A stretch of 64,000 nt of DNA from Siphonodentalium dalli (GCA_032622095.1 CP136061.1:60655301-60719300); one strand, 5' to 3'. Shown: positions 12,781 to 24,636, numbered from the stretch's first letter. Program-made: numbers and translations. The notes: generated from the letters alone by a model not told the origin.

Positions 12781-12975
12781 ATCGCCCGCGTTGGCATAAC
12801 CATAGCAGCCACTGGGCTATCCTTGTGGATTCATGTTGTGCTACTAGTAGTCCATCTAGAAATCACAAACTGGTTCACACACGCCTGTCCAGCTGTTCAA
12901 AAATTGGGCGTAAGCGTGAGTGGGGTCAAAATAATGAAAAACAATTTTCGTTGCAAAATCGCCTTCGTAGGCATA

Positions 12976-15426
12976 ACGCCCAAATTTTTAACACTGGACA
13001 AGTTTATGTGACCTAGTTTCTGATTTCTAGATGTACTAGTGGTGGCACAAGCAGATTCCACAAGGATAGCCTCGTGGCTGCTGCGGTTATGCCTAGGCAG
13101 GCGATTTAGCAACGAAAAATGACCTTTTGTTTCATTATTTTGACCCCACGCACGACTTGCGCCCAATTTTTGAACAGCTGGACGGGCATATGTGACTAGG
13201 TTTGTGATTTTTAGATGGACTGGTAGTGGCACAAGAAGATTCCACAAGGATAGCATCGTGGCTGTTACGGTTATGCCTACGCAGGCGATTCAGCAACGAA
13301 AAATGACCTTTTTTCATTATTTTGACCCTACGCACGACTTACGCCCAATTTTTGAACATCTGGACAGGCGCATGTTACTTGATCGTGATTTCTAGATGGA
13401 CTATTGGTGGCACAAGAAGAATCCACAAGGATAGCCCCGTGGCTCCTGTGGTTATGCTTACATTATGAATTTAGCAACGACAAATGTCCTATTTTACCCC
13501 ACGGACGACTTAAGCCCAATTTTTGAACAGCTGGAAAAGTTTATGTGACTTAGTTTGTGATTTTTATATGTACTAGTGGTGGCACAAGAAGATTCCACAA
13601 GAATAACCTCGTGTCTTCTACGGTTATGCCTAGTCAGGCGATTTTAAGCAACGAAAAATGACCTTTTTTTCATTATTTTGACCCCACGCACGACTTACGC
13701 CCAATGTTTTAACAGTTGGACAGTCGTATGTGAACCAGATTGTTATATCTAGATGGATTAGAGGTGGCACAAAAAGCTGCTATGGTTATGCCTACGCTGG
13801 CGATTTAGCAACGAAAAATGACCTTTTTTTCATTATTTTGACCCACACGCACGACTTACGCCCAATTGGTGAACAGTTGGACGGGCGCATGTTTCTTTAT
13901 TTGTGATTTCTAGATGGACAAGTAGTGGCACAAGAAGTATCCAAAAGCATAGCCCCGTGGCTGCTGTGGTTATGCTTATATAGGGAATTTAGTAACGAAA
14001 AATGTTCTATTTTTACCCACGCACGACTTACTCCCAATGTTTGAACAGCTGGAAAAGTTTATGTGACCCAGTTTGTGAATTTTAGATGTACTAGTGGTGG
14101 TACAAGAATATTTCACAAGGATAGCCTTGTGGCTGCTACGGTTATGCCTAGGCAGGCGATTTAGCAACGAAAAATGACTTTTTTTTTCATTATTTTGACT
14201 CACGCATGACTTACGCCCAATTTTTGAACAGCTGGACGGGCATATGTGACTAGGTTTTTGATTTTTAGATGGACTGGTGGTGACACAAGAAGAATCCACA
14301 AGAATAGCCTCATGGCTGCTGTGGTTATGCCTTCGCAGGCGATTTAGCAACGAAAAATTACCTTTTTTCATTATTTTGACCCCACGCACGACTTACGCCC
14401 ACTTTTTGAACAGCTGGACTGGCTCATGTAAACCAGTTTGTGATTTCTAGATGGACTAGTGGTTGCACAAGAAGAATCCACATGGGTGGCCCCATGGCTG
14501 CTATGGTTATGCCTACGTACGCGATTTAGCAACGAAAAATGACATGTTTTTCATTATTTTGAACACACTCACGACTTACGCCCATTTTTTGAACAGCTGG
14601 ACGGGCGCATGTGAACCAGTGTGTGATTTTAGATGGAATAGTTGTGGCATAAGCAGAATCCACAAGGATAGCACAGTGGCTGCTATGGTTATGCCAACGC
14701 AGGCGATTTAGCAACACATGCTCTCAAAAATACGCACATAATCGACCTATAATTCTAATAAGGTACATAAAGTGATTATTTGATTCTGAAATAAGCATAT
14801 AATAGAGTCATAGTCGTCATTTCGTGTTATGACGCGAGCCACAGTGAAAACACATGTTAATGAGCGTATACTTGAAAAGTCGTGGGTTGGCTTATTTTTG
14901 TCATTGTCCGCACATAGTGTGCTTAGAATCGTCTCTATGAGTCGATATTGTGACTAATAGGGTCTCCTTTTCTGCATATTATCTACTCAAAATGAGGCGA
15001 TTCTAAGCAGATTATCTACCTAAAATATTGTTCCTTATAAGCAAATAATGTGTTGGTTTTCATGAGAACAGGATTAAGCAACGAAAAATGTCATATTTTT
15101 ACCCCACGCACGATTTACGCCCAATGTTTGAACAGCTGGACAAGTTTATGTGACCTAGTTTGTGATTTTTAGATGTACTAATAGTGTAACAAGAAGAATC
15201 CACAAGGATAGCCTCGTGACCGTCACGGTTATGTCTACGCAGGCGATTTAGCAATGAAAAATGAACTTTTTTTTATTATTTTGACCCCACGCACGACTTA
15301 GGCCCAATTTTTGAACAGCTGAACGGGCGCATTTTACTTGATTTGTGATTTCTAGATGGACTAGTGGTGGCAGAAGAAGAATCCACAAGGATAGCCCCGT
15401 GGTTGCTGTGGTTATGCTTACATAGG
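12976..15426 (-). repeat. Satellite array, minus orientation, about 11 units
   Basis: The same unit on the opposite strand: ccccacgcacgacttacgcc recurs near 13144, 13328, 13499, 13681, 13845, 14015, 14200, 14380, 14563, 15100 and 15285. The switch of strand is abrupt at about 12970-12985, within one unit at cataacgcccaaattttt, making a head-to-head junction. Confidence 0.9.
14712..15080. repeat. Hairpin spacer 4, inverted orientation
   Basis: Complement of spacers 1-3: tacgcacataatcgacc, gcgagccacagtgaaaac, cgattctaagcagattat, cataagaaca-type ending at about 15075. Only one spacer lies in the minus array against three in the plus array, so the two arms are not a recent mirror copy. Confidence 0.72.
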
Positions 15427-17213
15427 GGCCGGATTCGTCATCTCAGGTTTAAACCTGGTCTACGTAAACCTCTAGGTTTAAACCGCCGTGAGTCAGCAAA
15501 ATCCGTGGTTTAAACCCGAGACCGCAGGTCTAAGTGACACATTCGTCATCTCTGGTTTAAACCTGGTCCAGCCATACCAGTGGTTTAGCAGTAGTGTCTC
15601 TGTATCGTCGAGATAATTAAACGTACTTTCATAATGCGGACCGCCTCGTTTTATTGATTGCGAAAATCAATAATTACGACACCGGTCATATTTTGATTGG
15701 AAATTTATAAACGAGAAGCAGTCACACATATAGAGCATAAATGGGGATAAGTTTTTGTCAATTTCAATGTTGTTTTTGCGTTTTATAAGCTTAAACCGGC
15801 AACTAAACCATCTAACTCGGCGGTCCAGCTAAACCAGCTTTATCGAGGTTAAACTTGAGATGACGAATCCGTCTTTTCTTCATCGCGGTTTAGAATTGTC
15901 AAACAATCAGTCAAGTGGTGGAGCTGTAAATAATCTCGAGTGAGGGCGTGCCGACTGCCGACTGGTTTTTTATCATGTCACAGTTGATTCATTCGCACGC
16001 GAACTTTGCTCAGATATGGACTTGTTCCTAAATATATGATTTTTACAACTATCTTGTGGTTTTTTTGTTTGGCTTGTGGCAATCACAAATACTGGTGTTT
16101 TCTACGAATTCATTTGAATGGTTCAACGTTTTAATTTTGACACCAAAGCGATGCTACTGCATGAACAGATATGCTATACACATATTTTGCAATCCTAAAC
16201 TTATATTGCTATATGAGTCAAATTTGATAGCTTATTTTGATGTAGATCATGCCATAAAGCTCTACTCTGGCTACGCCCATAAATTCTCATAATATTCTAC
16301 GAGTTCAAAACCTGGGAACCTTTTTGATTTCTGAATGGCGGGAAATTTATGTCCCTCTGCATGGTTGCCCACTTCCAACAGTTCAGATGCCGCTTATGGT
16401 GTGCACTCATAAGCAAATTGCCTTTACTTGGTCCAGGATTGACTCGATTATGGAGACTTTATTCAGCGCCGGAGGGGCTTTGCGCACATTTTGATCATTT
16501 GAACATTTTAATTTTAAAACAAATTTAATCAAATTTAAAACAAACAAATGTTAATTTAAATTTTAAGTAAGTTTTGTTTCTTTTTAGATTCAACTCCTTA
16601 CTAAATTTAACACAATATTTTCATTTTAAAATAATTATAGTTTTCTTATTTTTAAATCAAATTTTTTAAAACCCTAACGCCGTTATACCACACTAATCAC
16701 CACACCTAATTTAATTGAAATCGGTCCAGGGGTATTGGAGAACAGTTGCGAACAGACAAACGGACATTCAGATCGACAGCTCCTATACCCTTTAATATAT
16801 ACAGATATACATGTAAATACACCGAATTTTGTCTTTGCGAGTGAAACATCTTGCAGAAATCTATCACAAACAAAGTGATGAACAGAGCGTGAAACTCGTG
16901 TTGAGAGACATGCCCTTTGTTAAATTGATTTAAACACAGAATGATATCGGATTGATAGTCAATAAATCCATTGAGCGTGCACGCGGTCACGATAATTTAT
17001 GACTTGTCAATAACAATTATATCGGACTATATTTTGATCCGATTGGTAAGAGGGTAGTTTGATTGCATAATCATATCACCGATTCGATTTGTCAATTAGC
17101 TGGCAACTGAACGACAAAAACGCCCCCATTAGACCCGGTTTGGCTGGACCGCCAATGTAGGTTTAAACCAGGTTTAAACTCGGAGGTTTAAACCGGATAT
17201 GACGAATCCGGCC
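15427..17213. mobile_element. TIR element inserted in a satellite unit (GGCCGGATTCGTCAT ends)
   Basis: Left end GGCCGGATTCGTCATCTCAG and right end (reverse) GGCCGGATTCGTCATATCCG are followed by repeated GGTTTAAACC motifs. A satellite unit is interrupted here (gttatgcttacatagg before, agggagtttagcaacg after), with AGG on both sides as a possible duplication. The interior is AT-rich; a gaacagacaaacggacattc phrase near 16752 is of a kind common in invertebrate repeats. No transposase frame is seen; the largest open frames are 78 and 94 codons without motifs. Confidence 0.75.
15540..15870. mobile_element. Nested small element of the same GTTTAAAC family
   Basis: cattcgtcatctctggttta at the left and aacttgagatgacgaat at the right repeat the outer element's ends in inverted order, enclosing about 330 bp. 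It could be a second insertion of the same family or an internal duplication of the outer end. Confidence 0.55.
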
Positions 17214-17950
17214 AGGGAGTTTAGCAACGAAAAATGTCCCACTTTTACCCCATGCACAATTTACGCCCAATTTTTGAACAGCTGGACAAGTTTATGGGAC
17301 CTAGTTTGCGAGTTTTAGATGGACCAGTGGTGGCACAAGAAGATTACACAAGGATAGCCTCGTGGCTGCTACTGTTATACCTACGCAGGCGATTTAGCAA
17401 CGAAAAATGACCTCTTTTTTTCATTATTTTGACCCCACGCACGACTTACGCCCAATTTTTGAACAGCTGGACGGGCATATGTGACTACGTTTATGATTTT
17501 TAGTTGGACTAGTGGTGGCACAAGAAGAATCCACAATGATAGCCTCGTGGCTGCTATGGTTATGCCTACGCAGGCAATTTAGCAACGAAAAATGACCTCT
17601 TTTTTTCATTATTTTGACCCCACGCACGACTTGCGCCAATTTTTTGAACAGCTGGACAGGCGTATGTGAACTAGTTTGTGATTTGTAGATGGACTAATGG
17701 TGGCCAAGAAGAATCCATAAGGATAGCCCCCTGGCTGTTGTGGTTATGAATATATAAGGAATTTAGCAACGAAAAATATCCTATTTTTACCCCACGCAAG
17801 ACTTACGCCCAATTTGTTAACAGCTGGACGGGCGTATGTGACTTGGTTTGGGATTTCTAGATGGACAGTGGTGGCACAATACGATTCCACAAGGATGGCC
17901 CCGTAGCTGCCGTGGTTATGCCTACATAGGCGATTTAGTAACGATTATTA
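17214..17950 (-). repeat. Satellite array, minus orientation, continued (about 4 units)
   Basis: Resumes the minus array after the inserted element: ccccatgcacaatttacgcc, ccccacgcacgacttacgcc and two more, ending at taggcgatttagtaacg, next to the inner part of the right terminal repeat. Confidence 0.88.
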
Positions 17951-18170
17951 TTATATCTTGAGAACTGGGAACTAGGAACTGGGAACTAGTAACGGAATTC
18001 ATGGAGCTACGAGTGGAACTATTTAAGTTTTACTTCCCTTGTCGCTCGCTTTGGTAAAGATGCGTGTTTTATGTACGTTTCCGTTCATGTTCTGGCACCA
18101 TGTGGTTTTCTAAGACGAAATGCCTGCAAAACATACCGTACAAACTTGCCAGCGTATGAACGTACCTTTA

Positions 18171-18638
18171 GACTGATACCTTGGTTCAACAAAGATCTCA
18201 ATATTTATTGACTTTTAATATCTCACACTTCACTAAATGTGGCCTGCATAATGCAGGCCACTATTTCCTGGATAGTGGCGCTGTAACCAACGATGGGTTA
18301 TGTGTGATGCGCTTACACGTATATTGGAGTTCACACAAGTGTATCTGCGGCGGTAAAGCCGTCCGTCCATACTTTTGAGCTCTATATCTCAGTCATTGGA
18401 GATGGGATCTGAATTATATTTGGTGTGCCAATGAACCACCATGGGTAAAATGATATTTACATACAACGGGTTTTTGTCCATTCATTTTTGTTGAGTTGTG
18501 TGAGTTGTGAAAAGTCCATCCGGAATTTGGAGTTCTATATCTCAGTCATCGATCATCGGATTTGAATGATCTATAGTATGCTGATGCAATAGACACTGTG
18601 GAGGAAGACGACCAGTATGTCATGCCATCTCCCAGTAA
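18171..18638. other. No gene seen
   Basis: Contains a repeated phrase (agctctatatctcagtcattg near 18379 and agttctatatctcagtcatc near 18531). Otherwise no feature. Confidence 0.4.
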
Positions 18639-19531
18639 TCTACTATATCTATTTTGAGACTTCCGTATATATGTGTGTATATATGTGTGTATATACTTTA
18701 TAGAATCGAAAACGGCTGCACCGATCGAGACCAAACTTCCTATCTAAGGATAAAACCCCACGGGAATGGTCGTCGTGGCATTTTGGACAAGCTCTGAGCA
18801 CTCATTCTCCACTCCCAATCATCAAAATCACCGCAAACGGCACTACGGGGGTTAAGCCATTAACGATCTTTATATTGACCGTATTTGGAGTTGTTAACCG
18901 ACTAACGCTCTTTATTGCCATCGACGTTGCTAAACGGTTACCCATGCATACGAAACTACGGATGCAAAACGCGAAATGCATTTATCTCGATTAAAAAGGC
19001 AGAATTAACGTTATGTGTGATTCTTATGTCTGTCGTTCCTAGGAACGGGGGAAATTTTCATCGGGTCAGTTTTTCCGCCCGATGTACCTTAAATCATACC
19101 TCTTTTAGGGACGGGTACTGCGTGTTGTGTGAAAACAAAAAATGCGTGTTGTGTGATTCTTATGTCTGTCGTTCCTAGGCACGGGGGAAATTTTCATCGG
19201 GTCAGTTTTTCCGCCCGATGTACCTTAAATCATACCTCTTTTAGGGACGGGTACTGCGTGTTGTGTGATTCTTATGTCTTCTTCACCTTAATCGGGTAAA
19301 ATAAGGTCTAATCGGCTAAAATATTGAAAAACCAAAAATTAAATTAAAAAATTAATCCAAAAAATTAATTCAAAAATCCAGTAAATTCAAAATGCACATT
19401 TAACTCATGTTATAAACAAAAAATTAATATTAACTCATTGAATTTTTTTTTTTTAATTAAAAAATTAATTAAAACAATTAAAAATTGTCATGTTTCTGAC
19501 GAACGCCGCCAGTGGCGGGCTAACCTGCTAG
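18639..19531 (+). mobile_element. Helitron-like non-autonomous unit 1
   Basis: Begins TCTACTATATCTATTTTGAG after an A. Ends with the hairpin CCGCC-AGT-GGCGG, then gctaacctg and CTAG followed by T. A 5' TC, a 3' hairpin about 10 bases before CTAG and an A/T host junction are the classic Helitron signature. No Rep/helicase frame; internal sequence includes a direct duplication and T/A-rich stretches. Confidence 0.82.
19010..19270 (+). repeat. Direct duplication of about 135 bp inside Helitron unit 1
   Basis: gattcttatgtctgtcgttc through cctcttttagggacgggtac and gcgtgttgtgtg appears twice almost unchanged (from about 19018 and about 19157), separated by aaaacaaaaaatgcg. A shorter copy (atgtctgtcgttcctagg) recurs in unit 2 near 20395. 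Confidence 0.85.
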
Positions 19532-19533
19532 TA

Positions 19534-20635
19534 TCTATACTATATATTTTGAGACTTCCGTATATATATATATATATATATATGTACTTTATAGAATCGA
19601 AACGGCTGGCTCGATTGAGTTCAAACTTCCCATCTAAGGGTAAAAACCCACGAACACCGTAGTTGTCGCGTTTTGGAGAAGCTCTGAGCACACTTTATCC
19701 ACTCCCAAATCACCGCAAAGGCACGGCGGGGGTTAATCAAGTGAGCGTTTGTTTTTGACGCATCGCTATAAAGAGCGTCTGTTTACCATTCAACATTATT
19801 AGCATCTGCGGAGAGATATACTGGAACATTGAGTGGTTTCCTATGCGGGGAGATTTATTGGATGCCATAGTACTCTTACAACATCATTGTTATAGTATGT
19901 ATGACACTTAGGTCAGGGCTTAGGGGGTAGTTATAGGCATAATGCTTCTCAGAAATCCCGGTTACAAACCAACACGCACAATTTCGTATTTACGCAAACG
20001 CTATTATGCAAGTGCTTTCCTATTTTTAGAACGCAACACATGATACCAAACAAAATTACGTCGCGTTGGTGATGGGATTAATTGACTGTCCGCTCTTTGC
20101 GAGGATGGGGATCACGACGAGATTAACTTTGCGGGGACTATTGACCATCTCGTAAGGGTGGACAACCTCTGTCAGGGGCTGCTCAATGGCCACGGGCAGG
20201 TTAAAAAAAATCATACCTCTTCTGGGTCTGGGCGTGTATAGACATGAGCGTGTTGTGTTCCTAAGAACGCGGAGCGTGTTGTGTTCCTAAGAACGCGGAT
20301 CGGATAAGTTTTTCCGCCCTAGGTGAGCTCAAACTTCGTATATAAGTGTAAAAACACACGGGGATCGTCGACGTCGCATTGTGTGAAACATGTTTATGTC
20401 TGTCGTTCCTAGGAACGGGGGAATTTTTCATCGGGTCAGTCTTAACCTTCAAACGGGTACCCACAAATTATATATTGTGACCCCGACATGACATTGACCT
20501 TGAAAATGATCAATTCAAGGTCAAATCTGGTAAAATATTGAAAAACCCAATATTAACTCATTGAAAAACACGAACAAAACATAAAACATTGTCATGTTTC
20601 TGACCAAGCACGCCAGTGGCGGGCTAACCTGCTAG
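19534..20635 (+). mobile_element. Helitron-like non-autonomous unit 2
   Basis: Starts TCTATACTATATATTTTGAG two bases after the CTAG of unit 1 and ends with CGCC-AGT-GGCG, gctaacctg and CTAG. Shares the internal segment actttatagaatcgaaa through ggttaatc with unit 1. Non-coding. Confidence 0.82.
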
Positions 20636-21211
20636 TCTACTATATATTTTGAGACTTCCGTATATAAATATATATGTGTATATGTACTTTATAGAATCGA
20701 AAACGGCTGCACCGATCGAGACCAAACTTCCCATCTAAGGGTTAAACCCAACGGGAATGGTCGTCGCGGCGTTTTGGAGAAGCTCAGAACACCCGTTCTC
20801 CACTCTCAGTCACAAAAATGACCGTCATCGGCACTGTGGGGTTAATCGCGTTGATAGTTAAAGAGCGTTCGTATCCGCAGTGTCGTTGATAAAGAGCGTA
20901 TGCGTGTAATGTAATTCCTACGTATGGGTCCACACGTGAGCGTGACTGATCTTCACCTTGAAACGGGTACCCACAAATGATATATATGTGTGTGTCCTTT
21001 ATAGACTCGAACCGATTGAGCTCAAACTTGCTACCCACGGGAAGTGTCATAAAAAAATAAATAAAAAAATTCAAAAGGCACAATTAACTCATTGAAAAAC
21101 AAAACATTAAATTAAAAAAATAATTTTAAAAATAGTTAAAAAAATTAATTAAAAAAATTAAAAATTGTCATGTTTCTGACGATTGCCGCCAGTGGCGGGC
21201 TAACATGCTAG
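20636..21211 (+). mobile_element. Helitron-like non-autonomous unit 3
   Basis: Begins TCTACTATATATTTTGAGAC directly after the CTAG of unit 2 with no intervening base. Ends CCGCC-AGT-GGCGG, gctaacatg, CTAG, then T. The direct CTAG/TC abutment indicates a true head-to-tail join. Confidence 0.82.
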
Positions 21212-23326
21212 TATACAATATTTTGTTTGAGTTATGTATCATACATTATCATGTTTGTTATATATTACTAAATAAAATTGAATTGAATTGAATTGATCAT
21301 AACACATATCAATCGAAAATGTTTTATACAATGAGTTGCGGGCATCGCAATGCTTCACGGAAACGGAGCTGTCAGATTATGAGGCAATTTGTGTTCTGTA
21401 TTTATTCAACACTCTTTATTGAAATTTAAGTCGGGTGAACACTGGTAATAATCTGCATCACACGAAACGAATCTTTGAAGATATACGCTCTTGGCTACAA
21501 TTAGTTCTGGCTTGTATTCCAATTTATATTCAATGGCCGGGATTTCGTTGAATACATGTGCGTCATGTCAACGGTGTGGAATATATTATATTTACGTACA
21601 GCAGGTTTTGTCAACTCATTTGTGTTGAGTTGTGCGATTTAGAGTGAAAAGTAAAAGTTCATCTAAAACCAACATGGATATCTGTATCAGTCATCACATA
21701 TCATGGTTGAATGGTCTTTAGCTCACAAGGCAGCATGAAGAGAACAATATTCACGTGTAATATATCGTATCGATTCACCCCTCCCCGAAGTTATGGTCCC
21801 CGTAGGGTGTAAATACTCCCATCCATGTAACTCCGTCATCTTGGATGGAATGCGAACGACCATTTGTATATTAACAATGGGATGAGCGGTATCTACATGC
21901 TACACGTTTTGTTCAATAGACACCTTTCGCATAATGAACGACAACATATAATTATTACGTACAGGATATTACGTCACTTGAATTTGTGTTATTTCTATCG
22001 TTGTCGTTTTCCCCATCCGTTGTTACGATTACGGTTTTGGATATTCAACAAAAATCACAAATATAGTAATAAGTTCGTGATCGTTTCTCAGCTAATAAAT
22101 GTGGAAGATGACTGTGATATTATGTACTTACATTGTGATCGCCATGTGGCCTTAATTTGTATCTGTCAGTGGCAATCATAATCATCCGTCGTCGTGAAAC
22201 ACGAGAAACTTGCGAAACACAAAGCACTAATCTGCGATATAACAACACAATTAAGTACAAAATAATCACGACACGCAGAACCACAATCCCCTTGCTGTGA
22301 GTGGCAAGCAGGATCGTCTCACAAACGGACTCATAGTCGTCAATTCTGCGAAAAGGTTTTTGGACGTGCGAAAACATTATACGACTATAAATAGCTATTC
22401 GTAACAATGATCTGTCATCGTTTACCACGCGAAAGGTGTCTAATAATCACATGACATACTACGATATCTATCGAATTTTAAAAGACACATCAGAAAACTA
22501 TGAAACATCATGTAGCGGAAAGCCACCTTTGCGGGGGGACACTCTGTGATGTGCACTTGTTCTGGCTTGAAACATGTTAACCATCTATGAAGGGATGTGA
22601 TTAAACCAATCATAAAACTTAACTAAATTTATTTGAAATATATCAAGAACATCTTATAACGAAAATTTGAGTCATTTTCAGCTGGAAAATTAAACAGCAG
22701 ACAAGTTGCCATAGACGGCTTTGACGAAATTACATATACACGTATATACACGTAGGGTATGGAGATCTAGAACAAGATTAATCTAATATGTCTGTGGGCT
22801 TCCAAAATGTCGTATTTGGCGCGTACACACTTTATTTTGCTTATTTAAATATATATTACTTATTAAGTTTCATAGATAACTTCATACTTTAGAAGCCCAT
22901 CGACGCTATATATATGTATGGTAATCGTACAAACTATGGCAATTATATATGATATGCACAGTTTTGTTTTCTTTTTTGGTCATTGCTATTTATTTGCAAA
23001 TCTCGTAAAAAACTTCAAAATTAGTTTTATCACTTTCTCCCCACGAACACGAAATGGAAATGCTATTATTTATGAAATAGTACAACACATTTGTTTGAAG
23101 ATATGTCCTTTAAAACTGTTTAAAATAATTTGTATTACTCGCGTGCATTTGTAACGCCATATGTTTCACCTGCGTTGTTTTGAGAATTACAGCCGTACTG
23201 GTAATAATGCAGCTTGTCTACAAAAACATTTTCGTAGAACAGTTTCTTGTTGTTGAGTGTTAGAACATCTTTAAATTAAATTATATTGAAGACTTCGCGA
23301 GAAATATCTGTACCAACAGTATCACC
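21212..23326. other. No gene seen
   Basis: Open frames of up to about 105 codons (21864-22181 plus; 22120-22428 minus overlapping it) show no motif, signal peptide or splice context. Nothing else is recognised. Confidence 0.4.
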
Positions 23327-23858
23327 CCCTGCATCCGGATATGTCCACAGGTGTGGGTATGTCTATAGCGATGGACTTGTCTGGTAGCAATGGGAAGGCC
23401 ACTGCTCCTGGTTGGTTACCAATTTGTCTAAAGAAAACAGGTCAGTGGTGGTCGTGTTAACGCCATATGAAGGGACGACAATTTGTTAATATGTACATCG
23501 ATTATCTTTGAACTTGAGTGTAGACGAATGTTATTGTTATTGATAAATATAGTAATAATTGCTAATAAATGTCAAATGATTTATATATCAGGATTTGTTG
23601 TGGTAAGTCTCCAGATGGGGCACTCTTATTATAATTAGCTGGATGGGTGCGTATTCCATTTATATAATGGACACATTTCCTGGCTCTTTACGTACACTTT
23701 AGATAAACAAAAACTTAAGCAGGTGTGTATGTCATACCAGGAGATAAAGGTAACCAACCAGGAGCAGTCGCTTCCCATTGCTATATACATTTCCACTGCT
23801 ATAGACATATCGATCGCTATATACATGTCCACCGCTTTAGACATGTCCGGATGCAGGG
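23327..23858. mobile_element. TIR element with CCCTGCATCCGGA ends
   Basis: Left ccctgcatccggatatgtcc... and right (reverse) ccctgcatccggacatgtct... align for about 90-110 bp, down to cctggttggttacc. The arms contain short degenerate repeats (atgtctatagcgatgga). The interior of about 330 bp is AT-rich and non-coding. Target duplication unclear. Confidence 0.78.
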
Positions 23859-24104
23859 AATGATTATGAAATACATGTACAGCTATATAGCTTCCAGTTC
23901 ATATACTAAACTGTAACCAAACTGTGTACACAACAAAATCTCACACACGGAATAGTACATGTCATAACAATAAATCCTATCCGAGAAATGAAGGTAAATA
24001 AATTGTTCACATACGAAAAGACGTGATAAAAGCGAAAAGACTGAGTACATGTACGTCACGCACGAAGCAGCGAACCAACAATACTCAACGAATGTCGGAA
24101 CAGT

Positions 24105-24542
24105 TTAGATTATTCCTAGCATCAACATGGGAGCCATCATTCCCATTCCTCCCATTCCCGTTCCACCGAAAAGTGAGTTAGAAACCGGGTTAACTCCCAT
24201 CATGCTTTGTAGCATATACATTCTAAGCATTCTGTCCTGGCCCATTCCCATTTGCTGCAGCATCAGAGGGTACATAAGGTTGCGTCCTCCATTCGACATC
24301 ATGTATCCAATAAGAGCTCGGTCGCCCATTGTCTCTCTCAGAAGAAGCGCTGGAAGGATGCCCCCCTGTGAAGATGTTTGTCCTGTTGCTGTTGATCGTC
24401 GAGTGGACGCAAGTGCTTGGGGCGCCAGCGGGAACGGAAGGAGCGAAAAAGGCATCATGGGGTCAATCGGAGTTGCAGGCACGGCTTGTCCGGACACCAT
24501 TTGGAACACGGCGGACGCGATAACAAGAAGTAACAAAACCAT
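24105..24542 (-). CDS. Small secreted Met/Leu/Gly/Pro-rich protein (145 aa)
   Basis: ATG at 24542 opens a 145-codon frame to a stop at 24105. Residues 1-20 form a signal peptide (MVLLLLVIASAVFQMVSG, cleavage probably before QA). The mature chain is Pro/Met/Leu-rich first (about 22-45), then a Ser/Thr/Gln stretch with a basic RR, then LPALLL, and a Met-rich C-terminal half with MGMGQDRM and a GGTGMGGMGMM cluster. No cysteine, no domain. An upstream in-frame TTG only lengthens the frame and is not favoured, because the ATG starts the signal peptide exactly. Short, secreted, low-complexity Met/Gly-rich proteins occur among mollusc shell-matrix proteins (methionine-rich nacre proteins are one example); assignment to that class is an inference from composition only. 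It may be intronless, or this may be its only coding exon. No AATAAA was found close downstream. Confidence 0.65.
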   Translation of the reverse strand: MVLLLLVIASAVFQMVSGQAVPATPIDPMMPFSLLPFPLAPQALASTRRSTATGQTSSQGGILPALLLRETMGDRALIGYMMSNGGRNLMYPLMLQQMGMGQDRMLRMYMLQSMMGVNPVSNSLFGGTGMGGMGMMAPMLMLGII

Positions 24543-24636
24543 CTTGGACAATGATCTAAACGAAGGGTTGTTTAACAATCGCGACTGCTAATCAGCGCTG
24601 TAACAGTTAAGTAAGTTGTTTAGTAAGCGACCGGCG

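Larger units (their letters stand above)
9772..12975 (+). repeat. Satellite array, plus orientation, about 12 units
   Basis: Unit of about 160-190 bp: gttgctaaatcgcc, taggcataaccatagc, ggctatccttgtggattc, ttgtgccaccactagtcca, tccagctgttcaaaaattgg, then gcgtaagtcgtgcgtgggg and caaaataatgaaaaaaagg. The gcgtaagtcgtgcgtggg phrase recurs about 12 times. Three units are separated by hairpin spacers, giving a higher-order structure. Short open frames across it (CVGSK-type endings) are products of the repeat, not genes. Confidence 0.9.
9450..18167. mobile_element. Giant satellite-carrying TIR element, TTA target duplication
   Basis: Left end GGGTACGTGCATACACTGGC and right end (reverse) AGGTACGTTCATACGCTGGC face each other, flanked by TTA at 9447-9449 and 18168-18170. 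Matching sequence continues inward in patches for about 300 bp (cggaattcatggagct, gttactagttcccagttctc). Inside are opposed arrays of a 160-190 bp satellite, four hairpin spacers and a 1.8 kb insertion. Short elements with the same ends and TAA/TTA duplications occur at 41.4, 47.7 and 51.4 kb. No transposase is present, so movement would need enzyme supplied in trans (PIF/Harbinger-like by target size). Confidence 0.78.

Noticed and set aside
10046-14389. Many short frames with CVGSK, SKIGRKSCVG and RRHNHSSHEAI sequences as a gene family
   Set aside because: All are translations of the same satellite unit on one or other strand and end at unit boundaries.
9772-17950. CRISPR-like array
   Set aside because: Units are 160-190 bp with no unique spacers between short repeats, in a eukaryotic context; it is a satellite.
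24127-24591. 154-codon plus frame opposite the secreted-protein gene
   Set aside because: The minus frame has an ATG, signal peptide and TATA box; the plus frame has none of these and is its antisense.
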